Source: Sphingosinicella microcystinivorans (GTDB lineage: Bacteria; Pseudomonadota; Alphaproteobacteria; Sphingomonadales; Sphingomonadaceae). From it: a stretch of DNA of 64,000 nucleotides. The notes beneath the pieces are model-generated. The model did not search any database and was not told the origin of the DNA. It was given only the letters and a program-made list of their open reading frames with translations. Position numbers and translations under genes: made by a program. The stretch is from the NCBI RefSeq assembly GCF_027941835.1, contig NZ_CP116005.1, forward strand, positions 2,991,501-3,055,500, given 5' to 3'. Positions 1 to 9,218 of the stretch are shown here, piece by piece. Each line of letters opens with the position of its first letter. Position 1 is the first letter of the stretch.

Positions 1-3
1 TGG

Positions 4-252
4 TTGCGGATTTCCAGCGCGCATAGACACTTGGGGATGGACGCCAGGCGCACATCCCGCACCAGCCCCCACGGCAGCATGGCGCTGCGGCGGGATGGTG
101 TGTGTCGCATTCATGAGGCGTGCCCTACGAATGATGACGCCCAGCTTGTCATCGAAGCCCATGAGGGCGACGCTGCTCTTCTCCGTATCGCCGAGGTGGT
201 CGGACGCCAGATCGCCCGCGAGCATATCCGTGCACGACGCGCGCAGGAATAG
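4..252 (+). CDS. Possible small protein upstream of the recombinase
   Basis: The frame ends in an acidic/basic helical stretch (LLRIAEVVGRQIAREHIR) that looks protein-like and resembles the short 'IGRQIARE' proteins often seen beside serine recombinases; this is a remembered resemblance, not a search result. A TTG at 4 and an ATG at 79 are possible starts, and the true start may lie left of the window. It ends 100 bases before the recombinase on the same strand. Low confidence, because the first half has no recognisable features. Confidence 0.25.
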   Translation: MRISSAHRHLGMDARRTSRTSPHGSMALRRDGVCRIHEACPTNDDAQLVIEAHEGDAALLRIAEVVGRQIAREHIRARRAQE

Positions 253-351
253 CACAAACGCCGGTCATCGTCGCGTCCGTGTCGCCTGGACAGGTTCTGC
301 GCCCACAGCATTGCCGGCCGGTGCCCGGGACGGCGTGGGGAGATCGTTATC

Positions 352-2274
352 GTGATTCGTGTCGCCCTCTATGCCCGCTACTCGTCGGACCAGCAGAGCG
401 CCGCTTCCATCGAGGACCAGCTTCGCATCTGCCGAGAGCGCGCAGAGCGCGAAGGCTGGGCCTCGGTGCAGACCTATGAGGATGCCGCGATCTCGGGCTC
501 CAGCATCACGCTGCGCCCGGGCATCCGTGCGCTGCTGCGGGATGCCGAGCGTGGGGCGTTCGATGTCGTGCTCGCAGAAGCGCTCGACCGCGTGTCGCGC
601 GACCAGGCCGATGTCGCAACGCTCTACAAGCACCTCCAGTTCGCAGGCGTGACGCTGGTTACCCTCTCTGAGGGCGAGATCAGCGAGCTTCATGTCGGGC
701 TCAAGGGCACGATGAACGCGCTGTTCCTGAAAGACCTCGCGAAGAAGACGCATCGCGGCCTGCGCGGGCGCATTGAGAAGGGGCTAGCGGCAAGCCGCGC
801 CGCCTACGGCTACAAGATCTTACGGCGTCTGACGGCGGACGGCGAGCTCGTGCGCGGCGAGCGTGCCGTCGATCCGGTCGAGGCCGAGGTCGTACGCCGC
901 ATCTTCCGGGCATTTGCCTGCGGCACCAGCCCACGCGCGATTGCCCGCGACCTCAATGCGGAGGGCATCCCCGGTCCGGGTGGCCGAACATGGCGGGACA
1001 CGACGATCCGCGGCCATGCCGCGTGCGGGACCGGCATCCTTAACAACGCGCTGTATGCGGGCGTGCTCTCGTGGAACCACAAGCGCTACCTCAAGGACCC
1101 GGTCACGGGTCGGAAGGTCTCACGGCCCAATCCCGAATCGGAGTGGGTGCAGGTCGAGGTGCCGCACCTTCGCATCGTCGACGATGCGCTCTGGCAGGCG
1201 GTGCAGGCGCAGAAAGCGGTTCTGACCAAGCGGTTCGAGGCGGCCACCGCGGGCATGCGTGCGGCGCGAGCCTACAAGCTGGGTGAACTGCGCCGTCCGG
1301 TTTATCTGCTCTCGGGGCTGCTGGAATGTGGGGTGTGCGGCGGCGTCTACGGGATCGTGGTCAAGGACCGCTACGGCTGCATCAACCGTCACCGCCACGG
1401 CACCTGCGGCAATCCCCGCACGATCCGCCGGGCAGCTCTGGAGGCGCGGGCGCTGGCCGGTATCCGGGACAGGCTCGTCTCGCCTGAGAAGGTCGAGGCG
1501 GCGGTCCGCGCCTATGCCGCGCAGATCAACGACGCGAATCGCGAACGCCGTGCGCAGGTCGAGGCCGACCGGCAGGCGCTCGGCAAGGTCGAGCGGGCCA
1601 TCGCCGGGATCATGGCGGCGATCGAGGACGGCATGTACCAGCCCGCCATGAAGGCGCGCATGGTGGAGCTTGAAAGGCAGAAGGCCGAGATCACGGCGCG
1701 GCTGTCAGAAGCCCCGGCGAGCATCCCCGATATCCACCCCGGCATCGCCGATGCCTATCGGCGCAAGGTCGCAGGCCTGGTCGAAACGCTCGAAGATCCA
1801 GAGACGCGCGCCGAAGCCGCTGCCGACATCCGTGCGCTCGTTGGCAAAATCGTCCTCATGCCGGGCGACAAGCGCGGAGAGGTTCATGCCACTCTCCACG
1901 GCGAACTCATGGGCATCCTCGACTTCGTCGGAAACGATGGCCCCAATGGGACGCCCGCACGCAAAGTTATAACGAAAGCGCCATACAGTTCTCGAAATCC
2001 ACACTTTTCGCTCCGGCCTGAACGAAATCCCTTCGTCCAAAGTGTGTCTTCAGGTCATTCCGCTTCGCGCTTCAGCACTTCCTGCCGCACGCGCACCGAG
2101 CGGGTGGCGATTCCGGTCTCGACGAGGAAGATGATGAGGCCGGCGACGATGAGCGCCATCGCCCCGACGAACAGCACCGCGACGATGGTGCCCACGGCCG
2201 CGTCGGCAAGATCGCCGACGAACAGCACGCCGATGACGAGACAGATCGCGAGCGCGCTCGCCACGCAGGCGTAG
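352..2274 (+). CDS. Large serine recombinase (resolvase + Recombinase + zinc ribbon)
   Basis: Catalyses site-specific insertion and excision of the element at whose end it lies. The N-terminal resolvase domain has the catalytic serine region YARYSSDQQ (Ser11/12) and the ALDRVSRD motif. A Recombinase domain follows at about residues 150-290, then a zinc ribbon with Cys326, Cys329, Cys343 and about Cys352, then a coiled-coil region with many Arg and Glu at about 385-440. The start is GTG at 352, preceded by GGGAG nine bases upstream. The ORF has 640 codons, longer than I expect for the family. From about residue 568 it is simply the antisense of the neighbouring DUF2721 gene, so the native stop seems to have been lost at the element-chromosome junction. 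Confidence 0.92.
   Translation: MIRVALYARYSSDQQSAASIEDQLRICRERAEREGWASVQTYEDAAISGSSITLRPGIRALLRDAERGAFDVVLAEALDRVSRDQADVATLYKHLQFAGVTLVTLSEGEISELHVGLKGTMNALFLKDLAKKTHRGLRGRIEKGLAASRAAYGYKILRRLTADGELVRGERAVDPVEAEVVRRIFRAFACGTSPRAIARDLNAEGIPGPGGRTWRDTTIRGHAACGTGILNNALYAGVLSWNHKRYLKDPVTGRKVSRPNPESEWVQVEVPHLRIVDDALWQAVQAQKAVLTKRFEAATAGMRAARAYKLGELRRPVYLLSGLLECGVCGGVYGIVVKDRYGCINRHRHGTCGNPRTIRRAALEARALAGIRDRLVSPEKVEAAVRAYAAQINDANRERRAQVEADRQALGKVERAIAGIMAAIEDGMYQPAMKARMVELERQKAEITARLSEAPASIPDIHPGIADAYRRKVAGLVETLEDPETRAEAAADIRALVGKIVLMPGDKRGEVHATLHGELMGILDFVGNDGPNGTPARKVITKAPYSSRNPHFSLRPERNPFVQSVSSGHSASRFSTSCRTRTERVAIPVSTRKMMRPATMSAIAPTNSTATMVPTAASARSPTNSTPMTRQIASALATQA
2000..2046. other. Candidate attachment site at the element-chromosome junction
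   Basis: An imperfect inverted repeat of 47 bases begins CACACTTT (2000-2007) and ends AAAGTGTG (2039-2046). It lies between the conserved part of the recombinase and the stop of the chromosomal DUF2721 gene. Large serine recombinases use att sites of about 40-50 bp with imperfect dyad symmetry, so size and position fit attL or attR. The other end of the element lies outside the window, so no direct-repeat core can be confirmed. Confidence 0.35.
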
Positions 2275-2528
2275 ATCGCCCAGTGCACCAGCACCATGCG
2301 GCGGTCGAGGATGGCGAGCTCGGCGAGTGCGCGCTCGCGCGCGGCCTCGTCGTAGCCGATGATGTCCCGCTCGATCACGCGCGCCCGGTCGATGACCCGC
2401 CCCAGCCGGTTCGCCATCACGTTCAGCAGCGCACCGATCCCTGCGATGAGGAACACGGGCGCGATCGCGAGCTGAACGGCATGGCCGATGTCGGCGATCT
2501 GCACGCCGGTGAAGGGCGAGGGGTCCAT
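2055..2528 (-). CDS. DUF2721 family membrane protein
   Basis: A 157-residue inner-membrane protein of unknown function. It has an N-terminal hydrophobic segment (AIAPVFLIAGIGALLNVMA), then a charged cytoplasmic stretch rich in Arg and Glu, and two C-terminal membrane segments (residues about 85-108 and 115-140). This matches the DUF2721 layout. The ATG at 2528 is chosen because AAGGG lies about nine bases upstream; an ATG at 2546 would add six residues. It converges on, and is overlapped by, the run-on frame of the serine recombinase. The protein itself looks complete. Confidence 0.85.
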   Translation of the reverse strand: MDPSPFTGVQIADIGHAVQLAIAPVFLIAGIGALLNVMANRLGRVIDRARVIERDIIGYDEAARERALAELAILDRRMVLVHWAIYACVASALAICLVIGVLFVGDLADAAVGTIVAVLFVGAMALIVAGLIIFLVETGIATRSVRVRQEVLKREAE

Positions 2529-2639
2529 GCGCCGTACCCTTGCCATGCCGCGCGGGCCAGTCAATCCATGCGCTTTCACGCCGTACCAGAAAAGGCTATT
2601 TCGAGCTTTCAACAGGGTTTGCGAGAGGTTCGGGGGGTG

Positions 2640-3434
2640 ATGGCGAGAGAGAACAGGTTCTTGACCGCACGGTCGATTTTGGCCGCCGGCGGATTGTTGC
2701 TGGCACAGCCGGTCCATGCCGCTTCGCAATATTATACGGTGATCTGGACGGTCGATCCCATCGCGGCTTCTCTGGAGGAAAAGACAGTCAAACCGGGCGA
2801 TGTGATTACGGAAGCGCGCCTGCTGCCCTTGAGTCTCCTGACGATCGCTCATGACGCTGTCGGTATCGAGAACAAGATCATTGCGCCGGGCGGTATGCAG
2901 ATGATGGAGCTGCAGGCGAATTTGCGATCCGCCTGCAGCTTCACGTTTCCGCGCGCTGACCTTTTGGAACGCTTATGGAGCGGCAATCAGAAATTCACCT
3001 GCCTCGTCGACGAGGATGATGATGGCCGCTTCGAATCTGCGTTCACCGTGATGAGCTCGCACATTGGCATTCCATCATCTTCGGGCAAGATTCCGAATAG
3101 GCGAACCGCGATAAACCCGGTCTCCTATCGGCGGATACCCTTGTCCGAGGGGGAGAATTTCCCGCGACTGCTTTTCAAATACTCGCATCAGGACAAAATT
3201 ACGGGTCATGCCTATTTCGGCATATGCATAGCGAATTCGACAACACGGAAGGAACCCTGTTTTGACGGCTATTCCGGCGTCCGCAGTGACAAGCTTCCGA
3301 AAGAGATCGGCGCAGCAGGAAACTTGGCGATTGCGACCGCCAAGCAGGGCGCTCTGGTCACGCTCACCGTGAAAAACGGCTTTGTGCCTATGCCGTTCAA
3401 GGCCGCTGAATATGTCCGTTGGGTCTTTTATTGA
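2640..3434 (+). CDS. Exported protein of unknown function
   Basis: I do not recognise this 264-residue protein. The first 26 residues form a clear signal peptide (basic start, then ILAAGGLLLAQPVHA, cleavage after AHA-like Ala), so it is probably periplasmic. The mature part has several cysteines (in the SACSFTF, FTCLVDEDDDGRF, FGICIAN and EPCFDGY contexts) that could form two disulphides. The DEDDDGRF stretch looks like a calcium-binding-type acidic loop, which is inference only. The ATG at 2640 follows GGGGGG. It is divergent from DUF2721, with no partner downstream on the same strand. Confidence 0.7.
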   Translation: MARENRFLTARSILAAGGLLLAQPVHAASQYYTVIWTVDPIAASLEEKTVKPGDVITEARLLPLSLLTIAHDAVGIENKIIAPGGMQMMELQANLRSACSFTFPRADLLERLWSGNQKFTCLVDEDDDGRFESAFTVMSSHIGIPSSSGKIPNRRTAINPVSYRRIPLSEGENFPRLLFKYSHQDKITGHAYFGICIANSTTRKEPCFDGYSGVRSDKLPKEIGAAGNLAIATAKQGALVTLTVKNGFVPMPFKAAEYVRWVFY

Positions 3435-3589
3435 TAGCGTTTCCGTCGTTTCTTTCTCCAGAAACACGATCTATCCGCAAAAGATCACACGGATAACCGA
3501 GGGCGCGCTCAAGGAAGGACGAAACCGGCATCTTGAGCCTCACAGGTGTCGATCGTTGTCCGCCATCGCACACCCTGCCGGAAAGCAGC

Positions 3590-4054
3590 TCAGATCAGCC
3601 CGTGGCTGCCCGCCGTGGCGCTGAGAACGGTGACGACCGCGATCGCCAGCAGCAGCCGGTGCATACGGATCATCCGGTCGAACAGGGCCTCCGGATCGGG
3701 CGCGGCCCTGAAGTGGCGGTGCAGGAACAGGGGCTCGATGACGAACAGCATCGCCATGAACACCGCCCACAGCCCCACCATCGCGTGCATCCACCAGAAG
3801 CCGGGATCGACGAAACGGTCCCAGAGCCCCGCGCGGTGCGTCATCCAGAAACCGCTCACCCCGGCGAGCAGCACCCACAGCCGCGCCTGCGGGGCGAAGC
3901 CCCTTTCGATGCGATGAAACGCGGCCAGCCGTTCGCCGGGCGGATGCTCGCGAAGGATCGCCGGCATCACCACCAGCGTGACGAAGGCGACGCCGCCGAT
4001 CCAGAACAGGACGGCGAGGACATGGACGGCGCGCGCGGCGGCAATGTCGTCCAT
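3590..4054 (-). CDS. CopD-like four-helix membrane protein
   Basis: A 154-residue integral membrane protein with four predicted helices and conserved-looking histidines (ARAVHVLAVLFWIGG, WWMHAMVGLW, PLFLHRHF). This resembles CopD / DUF2269-type cytochrome-b561-like proteins, so haem or copper binding is plausible but not shown. It is the last gene of a tight three-gene operon (truncated haemoglobin, DUF1971, this gene) with a one-base gap to its upstream neighbour. Its place under an NsrR-type operator suggests a job in nitric oxide handling or respiration. The exact family is uncertain. Confidence 0.72.
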   Translation of the reverse strand: MDDIAAARAVHVLAVLFWIGGVAFVTLVVMPAILREHPPGERLAAFHRIERGFAPQARLWVLLAGVSGFWMTHRAGLWDRFVDPGFWWMHAMVGLWAVFMAMLFVIEPLFLHRHFRAAPDPEALFDRMIRMHRLLLAIAVVTVLSATAGSHGLI

Positions 4055-4055
4055 G

Positions 4056-4322
4056 CTACACCGGCGGCGCGTCGTAGAAATCGACGCGCATCCTTATCGG
4101 CCCGAGCGGCTCGACGAAATGATCCTGCTGCGGCCGCAGCAGGCCGGACCCGCCCTGTTCCACCACGATTTCCGACGGCGGATCGAGATAGGTGAGCCTC
4201 AGGCGGCCCTCGAACACCCGGATGATGCCCCAGACGCCCGCCTTCGTGTTGTGCCGGCTCCGCAGCGCCGCGGGCAGGGTGTGCTCGTCGAACACCGGCG
4301 TGGAACGGTAGGGGGCGGACAT
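4056..4322 (-). CDS. DUF1971 domain protein
   Basis: A small 88-residue cupin-like protein of the DUF1971 type, related to the N-terminal part of some TehB proteins. It contains STPVFDEHTLPAALRSRHNT, then a WGIIRVFEGRLRL strand and the FVEPLGPIRMRVDFYD end typical of the family. DUF1971 genes are recurrent members of NsrR regulons, which fits the operator upstream. Its ATG at 4322 abuts the stop of the haemoglobin gene at 4324, so the two are probably translationally coupled. Its biochemical function is not established. Confidence 0.8.
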   Translation of the reverse strand: MSAPYRSTPVFDEHTLPAALRSRHNTKAGVWGIIRVFEGRLRLTYLDPPSEIVVEQGGSGLLRPQQDHFVEPLGPIRMRVDFYDAPPV

Positions 4323-4323
4323 G

Positions 4324-4716
4324 TCAGGCGACCTGCGGCACGCCGCTGCCCGGCCGGTGGAACATCGCGTACTGGAGGCTTTCGCTGATGCGGTGCGCCT
4401 TCGCCTGCAACGCAGCCGCCGCGGCGGGGCTCATCACCTCGCCCGCCGTGCGTGCCCAGAGCGCGAGCCAGCGATCGAACAGCGCTGGGGTGATGCGGCG
4501 GACATGCTTCAGGTGCGCAATCATCGGATTGCCCTTGTAGCGCCCGCTCGTCAGCATCACCGACGACCAGAAGGCGGCGAGCTTTTCGAGGTGCTCCGGC
4601 CAGTCCGCGATGGCGTCGTTGAAGACGGGTCCAAGCTCCGGGTCCGCGCGCACGCGCGCATAGAACAGGTCCACCAGCGCCTTCAGCTGTTCCTCGTCGA
4701 TGTCCTGCACGTCCAT
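4324..4716 (-). CDS. Group III truncated haemoglobin
   Basis: A cytoplasmic haem protein of 130 residues, the usual length for group III truncated globins, which are linked to nitric oxide and peroxynitrite tolerance. The conserved region LVDLFYARVRADPELGPVF is followed by WPEHLEKLAAFWSSVMLTSG, with the family's Trp and Tyr/Phe pocket residues, and H in MIAHLKHVRR. The ATG at 4716 is preferred over one at 4755 because GGAG lies eight bases upstream and the length then matches the family. It is the first gene of the operon behind the NsrR operator, divergent from the regulator. Confidence 0.88.
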   Translation of the reverse strand: MDVQDIDEEQLKALVDLFYARVRADPELGPVFNDAIADWPEHLEKLAAFWSSVMLTSGRYKGNPMIAHLKHVRRITPALFDRWLALWARTAGEVMSPAAAAALQAKAHRISESLQYAMFHRPGSGVPQVA

Positions 4717-4767
4717 CAGGGGGCTCCGACTCGTTTTCCGCACATCGGCAATCATGGGCTTTGAAAG

Positions 4768-4784
4768 ATGTATTTCAAATACAT
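4768..4784. promoter_or_regulatory. NsrR-type operator
   Basis: The sequence ATGTATTTCAAATACAT is a perfect 8-bp inverted repeat around a single base. With its flanks (AAAG before, ATAA after) it closely matches the known NsrR consensus AAGATGCATTT-N-AAATGCATCTT. It lies in the intergenic region between the truncated haemoglobin gene and the Rrf2-family gene, where it could control both. Confidence 0.82.
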
Positions 4785-4803
4785 ATAATGGGCGTGCGAC
4801 GAA

Positions 4804-5244
4804 ATGGCAGGGGATGAAGGCGTGCGGCTGACGCGGTATACGGACTACGCGGTGCGGGTGCTGATGCACCTCGCCGTGCACCCGGAGCGGCTGTGCTCGA
4901 TCGGCGAGATCGCGGACGCCTACGCCGTTTCGCGCAATCACCTGATGAAGATCGTGAACGACCTCGTGAACGCCGGCTATGTCGCCAGCGAACGCGGGCG
5001 TCTGGGCGGCATACGGCTTTCGCGGCCCGCCGCCGAGATCCGCATCGGCGAGCTCGTGCGCCATACGGAGGGCGAGGCCGGGCTTGCCGAGTGCGGCGCC
5101 TGCATCGCCGCCCCGGCCTGCGGCCTCGCGGGCGCTCTCGGCGAGGCGCTAGGCGCCTTCATGGCCGTGCTCGACGGCTACACGCTTGCCGACATCACGC
5201 GGCGGCGCGCGGCGCTCGGCGCGCTGCTCGGCACGGCGGCCTGA
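4804..5244 (+). CDS. nsrR: Rrf2-family nitric-oxide-sensing repressor, NsrR-like
   Basis: A 146-residue winged-helix regulator with the Rrf2 start pattern (LTRYTDYAVRVLMHLA) and recognition helix region YAVSRNHLMKIVNDLV. Three cysteines at about 97, 100 and 106 (ECGACIAAPACGL) form the expected iron-sulphur binding set of NsrR. In NsrR the cluster reacts with nitric oxide and repression is lost. A GTG at 4822 with GGGGA upstream is an alternative start that would give a protein beginning VRLTRYTDY. The adjacent near-consensus NsrR operator and the haemoglobin operon make the functional assignment stronger than sequence alone. Confidence 0.87.
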   Translation: MAGDEGVRLTRYTDYAVRVLMHLAVHPERLCSIGEIADAYAVSRNHLMKIVNDLVNAGYVASERGRLGGIRLSRPAAEIRIGELVRHTEGEAGLAECGACIAAPACGLAGALGEALGAFMAVLDGYTLADITRRRAALGALLGTAA

Positions 5245-5247
5245 CCG

Positions 5248-8184
5248 CTATTCGGCGGCCTCGCCTTCGAGCGCGAGTTCTGAGGCTTTCGGCTTCCGCT
5301 TGCCCTTCGGCTTCGGCAGACTCATCGGGGCGGCGGCGGGCCTCTTTTCGAGCAGCGGCTTCAGGTAGCGCGCGGTGTAGCTCGCTGCGACGTTCGCGAC
5401 GGTTTCCGGCGTGCCTTCCGCGACGACCTTGCCGCCCGCATTGCCGCCTTCGGGGCCGAGGTCGATGATCCAGTCAGCGGTCTTGATGACCTCGAGGTTG
5501 TGCTCGATGACGACGATGCTGTTGCCCTGCTCGACGAGCGCGTGGAGCACTTCGAGGAGCTTGCGGACGTCCTCGAAGTGGAGCCCGGTGGTGGGCTCGT
5601 CGAGGATGTAGAGCGTCTTGCCCGTCGAGCGGCGCGAGAGCTCCTTGGCGAGCTTGACGCGCTGCGCCTCGCCGCCCGACAGCGTCGTCGCCTGCTGGCC
5701 GACGTGGATGTAGCCGAGGCCGACCTCGACGAGCATGTTCATCTTGTCGCGGATGGCGGGGACGGCCTTGAAGAACGCGGCGGCGTCCTCGACCGTCATG
5801 TCGAGCACATCGGCGATCGACTTGCCCTTGAACTTCACCTCCAGCGTCTCGCGGTTGTAGCGCTTGCCCTTGCAGACGTCGCAGGTGACGTAGACGTCGG
5901 GCAGGAAGTGCATCTCGATCTTCAGCATCCCGTCGCCCTTGCACGCCTCGCAGCGGCCGCCCTTGACGTTGAAGCTGAAGCGGCCGGGCTTGTAGCCGCG
6001 CGCCTTCGACTCGGGCAGCTCGGCAAACCAGTCGCGGATGTTGGTGAAGGCGCCCGTGTACGTCGCGGGGTTGGAGCGCGGGGTGCGCCCGATCGGTGAC
6101 TGGTCGATGTCGATCACCTTGTCGAGATGTTCGAGACCCTTGATGTCGTCGACCTGCGCGGAGACGACGCGCGCGCCGTTCAGCGCCCGAGCGGCGGCGG
6201 CGTAAAGCGTGTCGATGGTGAAGGTCGATTTGCCCGAGCCCGAGACGCCGGTGATGCAGGTGAAGGTGCCGAGCGGGATCGAGACGTCAATGTCCTTGAG
6301 GTTGTTGGCGCGCGCACCCTTCACGGTGAGCTTCTTGCCGTTGCCCTTGCGGCGCGCCTCCGGCACCGGCACGGCGCGGCGGCCGGAGAGATAGTCGCCG
6401 GTGAGGCTGTTGGGGCTCGCGAGGATGTCGGCGAGCGTGCCTTCCGCGACGACCTGACCGCCGTGCGCGCCCGCGCCGGGGCCCATGTCGATGACGTAAT
6501 CGGCGGTGCGGATCGCGTCCTCGTCGTGCTCGACGACGAGCACGGTGTTGCCGAGATCGCGCAGGCGCTTCAGCGTTTCGAGCAGGCGGTCGTTGTCGCG
6601 CTGGTGGAGGCCGATCGAGGGCTCGTCGAGGACGTAGAGCACGCCCGAGAGGCCGCTGCCGATCTGGCTGGCAAGCCGGATGCGCTGCGATTCGCCGCCG
6701 GAGAGCGTGCCGGACTTGCGGTCGAGGTTCAGATATTCGAGGCCGACGTTGTCGAGGAAGCCGAGGCGCTCGACGATCTCTTTCAGGATGCGTTCGGCGA
6801 TCTGCTTCTGCTGGGTGTTGAGCTGGGCGGGGAGAGCCTTCGCCCAGCGGAAGGCGTCGCCGACCGGGCGGCGCACGGCGTCGGCGATGGTCTCGCCGGC
6901 GATCTTCACGGCGAGCGCCTCTGGCTTCAGGCGCGCGCCGTTGCAGGTCTCGCACGGCGCGGCGGACTGGAAGCGCGAAAGCTCGTCGCGCACCCACTGG
7001 CTGTCCGTCTCGCGCCAGCGGCGGTCGAGATTGTTGACGACGCCCTCAAACGGCTTCTTCACCTCGTAGGTCTTGCGGCCGTCCTCGAAGCGCAGCGTGA
7101 TCGGCACGCCGCCGGTGCCGTTCAGCACGACGTCGCGGACCTCCTCCGGAAGCTCGTTCCACGGCGTGCGCAGCGAGAAATCGTAGGCCCGCGCGACCGA
7201 GCGCAGCACCTGCATATAATAAGGCGAGGGCGGGTACGATTTCGCCCACGGCACCACCGCGCCCTGCTCGATGCTGAGGGTCTGGTTCGGCACGACGAGC
7301 TCGGGATCGAAATAGAGCTTCTCGCCGAGACCGTCGCAGGCCGGGCAGGCGCCGTGCGGCGAGTTGAACGAGAACAGGCGCGGCTCGATCTCGGGAATCG
7401 TGAAGCCGGAGACGGGGCAGGCGAACTTCTGCGAGAACAGGATGCGCTCGCCCCCAGAATCACCGCTCCCCACGAGTTCCACCACGGCCAGCCCTTCGGC
7501 GAGGCCGAGCGCGGTTTCGAAGCTGTCGGCGAGGCGGGTTTCGAGGCCTTCCTTCACGACGAGGCGATCCACGACCACGTCGATGTCGTGCTTGTACTTC
7601 TTGTCGAGCGCGGGGGCTTCCTCGATGGGATAGACCGTGCCGTCGATCTTCACGCGCTGGAAGCCGGTGCGCTGCCACTCGGCGATCTCCTTGCGGTATT
7701 CGCCCTTGCGGCCGCGCACGACAGGGGCGAGCAGCATCAGGCGCGTGCCCTCGGGCATCGCCATCACGCGGTCCACCATCTGGCTCACCTGCTGCGCGGC
7801 GATCGGCTCGCCGGTGACGGGCGAGTAGGGGATGCCGACGCGCGCCCACAGGAGCCGCATGTAGTCGTAGATCTCGGTGACGGTCGCCACGGTCGAGCGC
7901 GGGTTCTTCGAGGTGGTCTTCTGCTCGATGGAGATGGCCGGGGATAGTCCCTCGATATGGTCGATGTCGGGCTTCTGCATCAGCTCGAGGAACTGCCGCG
8001 CGTAGGCGGAAAGCGACTCGACGTAGCGGCGCTGGCCCTCCGCGTAGATGGTGTCGAAGGCGAGGCTCGACTTGCCGGAGCCGGACAGGCCCGTGACGAC
8101 CGTCAGCGTTTCGCGCGGTATATCGAGGCTGATGTTCTTGAGGTTATGCTCGCGCGCGCCGCGGATCGAGATGTGGGTCAGCAT
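5248..8184 (-). CDS. uvrA: Excinuclease ABC subunit UvrA
   Basis: The damage-recognising ATPase of nucleotide excision repair; it acts as a dimer with UvrB on DNA. The 978 residues include two ABC ATPase modules: Walker [10 protein letters not shown] near the N-terminus with signature [11 protein letters not shown], and Walker [10 protein letters not shown] with signature [11 protein letters not shown]. Zinc-binding cysteine pairs are visible (CPACDG in the first, CEACKG and CDVCKGK in the second). The ATG at 8184 gives the family start [18 protein letters not shown]; longer in-frame starts add unrelated residues. It ends four bases from the convergent nsrR. Confidence 0.97.
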   Translation of the reverse strand: MLTHISIRGAREHNLKNISLDIPRETLTVVTGLSGSGKSSLAFDTIYAEGQRRYVESLSAYARQFLELMQKPDIDHIEGLSPAISIEQKTTSKNPRSTVATVTEIYDYMRLLWARVGIPYSPVTGEPIAAQQVSQMVDRVMAMPEGTRLMLLAPVVRGRKGEYRKEIAEWQRTGFQRVKIDGTVYPIEEAPALDKKYKHDIDVVVDRLVVKEGLETRLADSFETALGLAEGLAVVELVGSGDSGGERILFSQKFACPVSGFTIPEIEPRLFSFNSPHGACPACDGLGEKLYFDPELVVPNQTLSIEQGAVVPWAKSYPPSPYYMQVLRSVARAYDFSLRTPWNELPEEVRDVVLNGTGGVPITLRFEDGRKTYEVKKPFEGVVNNLDRRWRETDSQWVRDELSRFQSAAPCETCNGARLKPEALAVKIAGETIADAVRRPVGDAFRWAKALPAQLNTQQKQIAERILKEIVERLGFLDNVGLEYLNLDRKSGTLSGGESQRIRLASQIGSGLSGVLYVLDEPSIGLHQRDNDRLLETLKRLRDLGNTVLVVEHDEDAIRTADYVIDMGPGAGAHGGQVVAEGTLADILASPNSLTGDYLSGRRAVPVPEARRKGNGKKLTVKGARANNLKDIDVSIPLGTFTCITGVSGSGKSTFTIDTLYAAAARALNGARVVSAQVDDIKGLEHLDKVIDIDQSPIGRTPRSNPATYTGAFTNIRDWFAELPESKARGYKPGRFSFNVKGGRCEACKGDGMLKIEMHFLPDVYVTCDVCKGKRYNRETLEVKFKGKSIADVLDMTVEDAAAFFKAVPAIRDKMNMLVEVGLGYIHVGQQATTLSGGEAQRVKLAKELSRRSTGKTLYILDEPTTGLHFEDVRKLLEVLHALVEQGNSIVVIEHNLEVIKTADWIIDLGPEGGNAGGKVVAEGTPETVANVAASYTARYLKPLLEKRPAAAPMSLPKPKGKRKPKASELALEGEAAE

Positions 8185-8290
8185 GGGGAGGGCTGTCGTT
8201 TCCTGTTTGTTCCGGTCGGACACTAGCCGCAAAACGGCGCCGGGGGAAGACAGGAGATGGGGACAGCGGACGCGCTTGGCAAGAACGGGA

Positions 8291-8325
8291 AGCGGCGGAC
8301 CGGGCACATGCGGCAGTCCGCCGCT
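8291..8325 (-). terminator. Terminator-like hairpin after the PEP-CTERM gene
   Basis: AGCGGCGGAC (8291-8300) and GTCCGCCGCT (8316-8325) form a perfect 10-bp stem just downstream of the PEP-CTERM stop. On the minus strand it is followed by a weak pyrimidine tract (TTCCCGTTCTT), so termination strength is uncertain. Confidence 0.45.
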
Positions 8326-8339
8326 CCCTCGCGGGAAGA

Positions 8340-9017
8340 TCAGGCGGTCCCGCGGCGGCGGAGGCCGACGGCGGCCGCGCCGAGCCCGAACAGCGCCAGC
8401 ATGGCGGGCTCGGGAACGTCGGTGCCGTAGGGCTCGACGGTCAGGCTGTCGAAGTTGAAGTTGAAGCTGACGGCGCCCGCGGGAGGCGCGCCGGTGCCGC
8501 GGTTCACGAACAGCGAGAAATTCTTCTGGCCGGTGAAGATCGCGGGGTCGAACACGCCGGGCAGGTCCGAGGTCGACAGCGCGGAGAAGGGGCCGGAAAG
8601 CCCGATCGTCACCTCGAAGCGGACGGTGCCCGCAGGCTCGCCCGTAATCGCATCCGGCGTGAGGTAGATGTTGTTGAACGACAGGCGGTCCTGCCCAACC
8701 GTGAACTGGTCGGAGACCTGCATCGACCCGAGGTCGCCGCTCGCGGTGCCGCCGATGCCGCTGCCGAGATCGAAGCCGATCTCCTTGATGGCGCCCGCGT
8801 AGTTGTAGGCCGAGCGCGTGGCGTTGACGACGAAGGGCGTGCCGGTGGCGGCATCGTCGTAGATCACGTAGCCGCTGATCGTGGGCACCGGCGTGCCGAA
8901 CACGTTGGGCGCGGCGGGACTGGAATTGACGCCGGTGAAGCTGACCTTGACGAGACCGGCCTCGGCCCCGGTGGAAACGAGCATCGCCAGCGCGGCGACG
9001 GAAAGGAAGTGACGCAT
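8340..9017 (-). CDS. PEP-CTERM sorting domain protein
   Basis: An exported 225-residue protein with an N-terminal signal peptide ([18 protein letters not shown]) and a C-terminal PEP-CTERM signal: VPEPAMLAL, a hydrophobic helix, then RRR. Such proteins are processed by exosortase and linked to the cell surface or extracellular polysaccharide. The middle is a beta-rich Gly/Ser/Thr region without a recognised domain. The ATG at 9017 is chosen over 9044 because AGGGAC lies eight bases upstream and the signal peptide then starts properly. No exosortase gene is in the window. Confidence 0.86.
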   Translation of the reverse strand: MRHFLSVAALAMLVSTGAEAGLVKVSFTGVNSSPAAPNVFGTPVPTISGYVIYDDAATGTPFVVNATRSAYNYAGAIKEIGFDLGSGIGGTASGDLGSMQVSDQFTVGQDRLSFNNIYLTPDAITGEPAGTVRFEVTIGLSGPFSALSTSDLPGVFDPAIFTGQKNFSLFVNRGTGAPPAGAVSFNFNFDSLTVEPYGTDVPEPAMLALFGLGAAAVGLRRRGTA

Positions 9018-9218
9018 CGCAAATGTCCCTGTTGCGGCCGACATGCCGGATGGCGGTCGACGGTTGCCGATGGTTCTTCGTTAACCATCGTGCGCGTCCG
9101 GGGGATGACGGGGTGATAATGGTTGGGTGACGGTCGGGCGGCAGGATCGTGATGGGCTGCGATGGGGTGGAAAGCAGACATTGACGCTATCGGCGCGGTG
9201 GTGAACAAGCCTGCACAA

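Noticed and set aside
2283-2639. N-terminal extension of the exported protein at 2640
   Set aside because: These residues are antisense to DUF2721 and do not resemble protein; the signal peptide starts at 2640.
6127-7947. A 606-codon open frame antisense to uvrA
   Set aside because: It is the complement of uvrA in a GC-rich genome. It shows Arg/Ala/Asp-heavy composition with no motif, while the uvrA frame has all family motifs.
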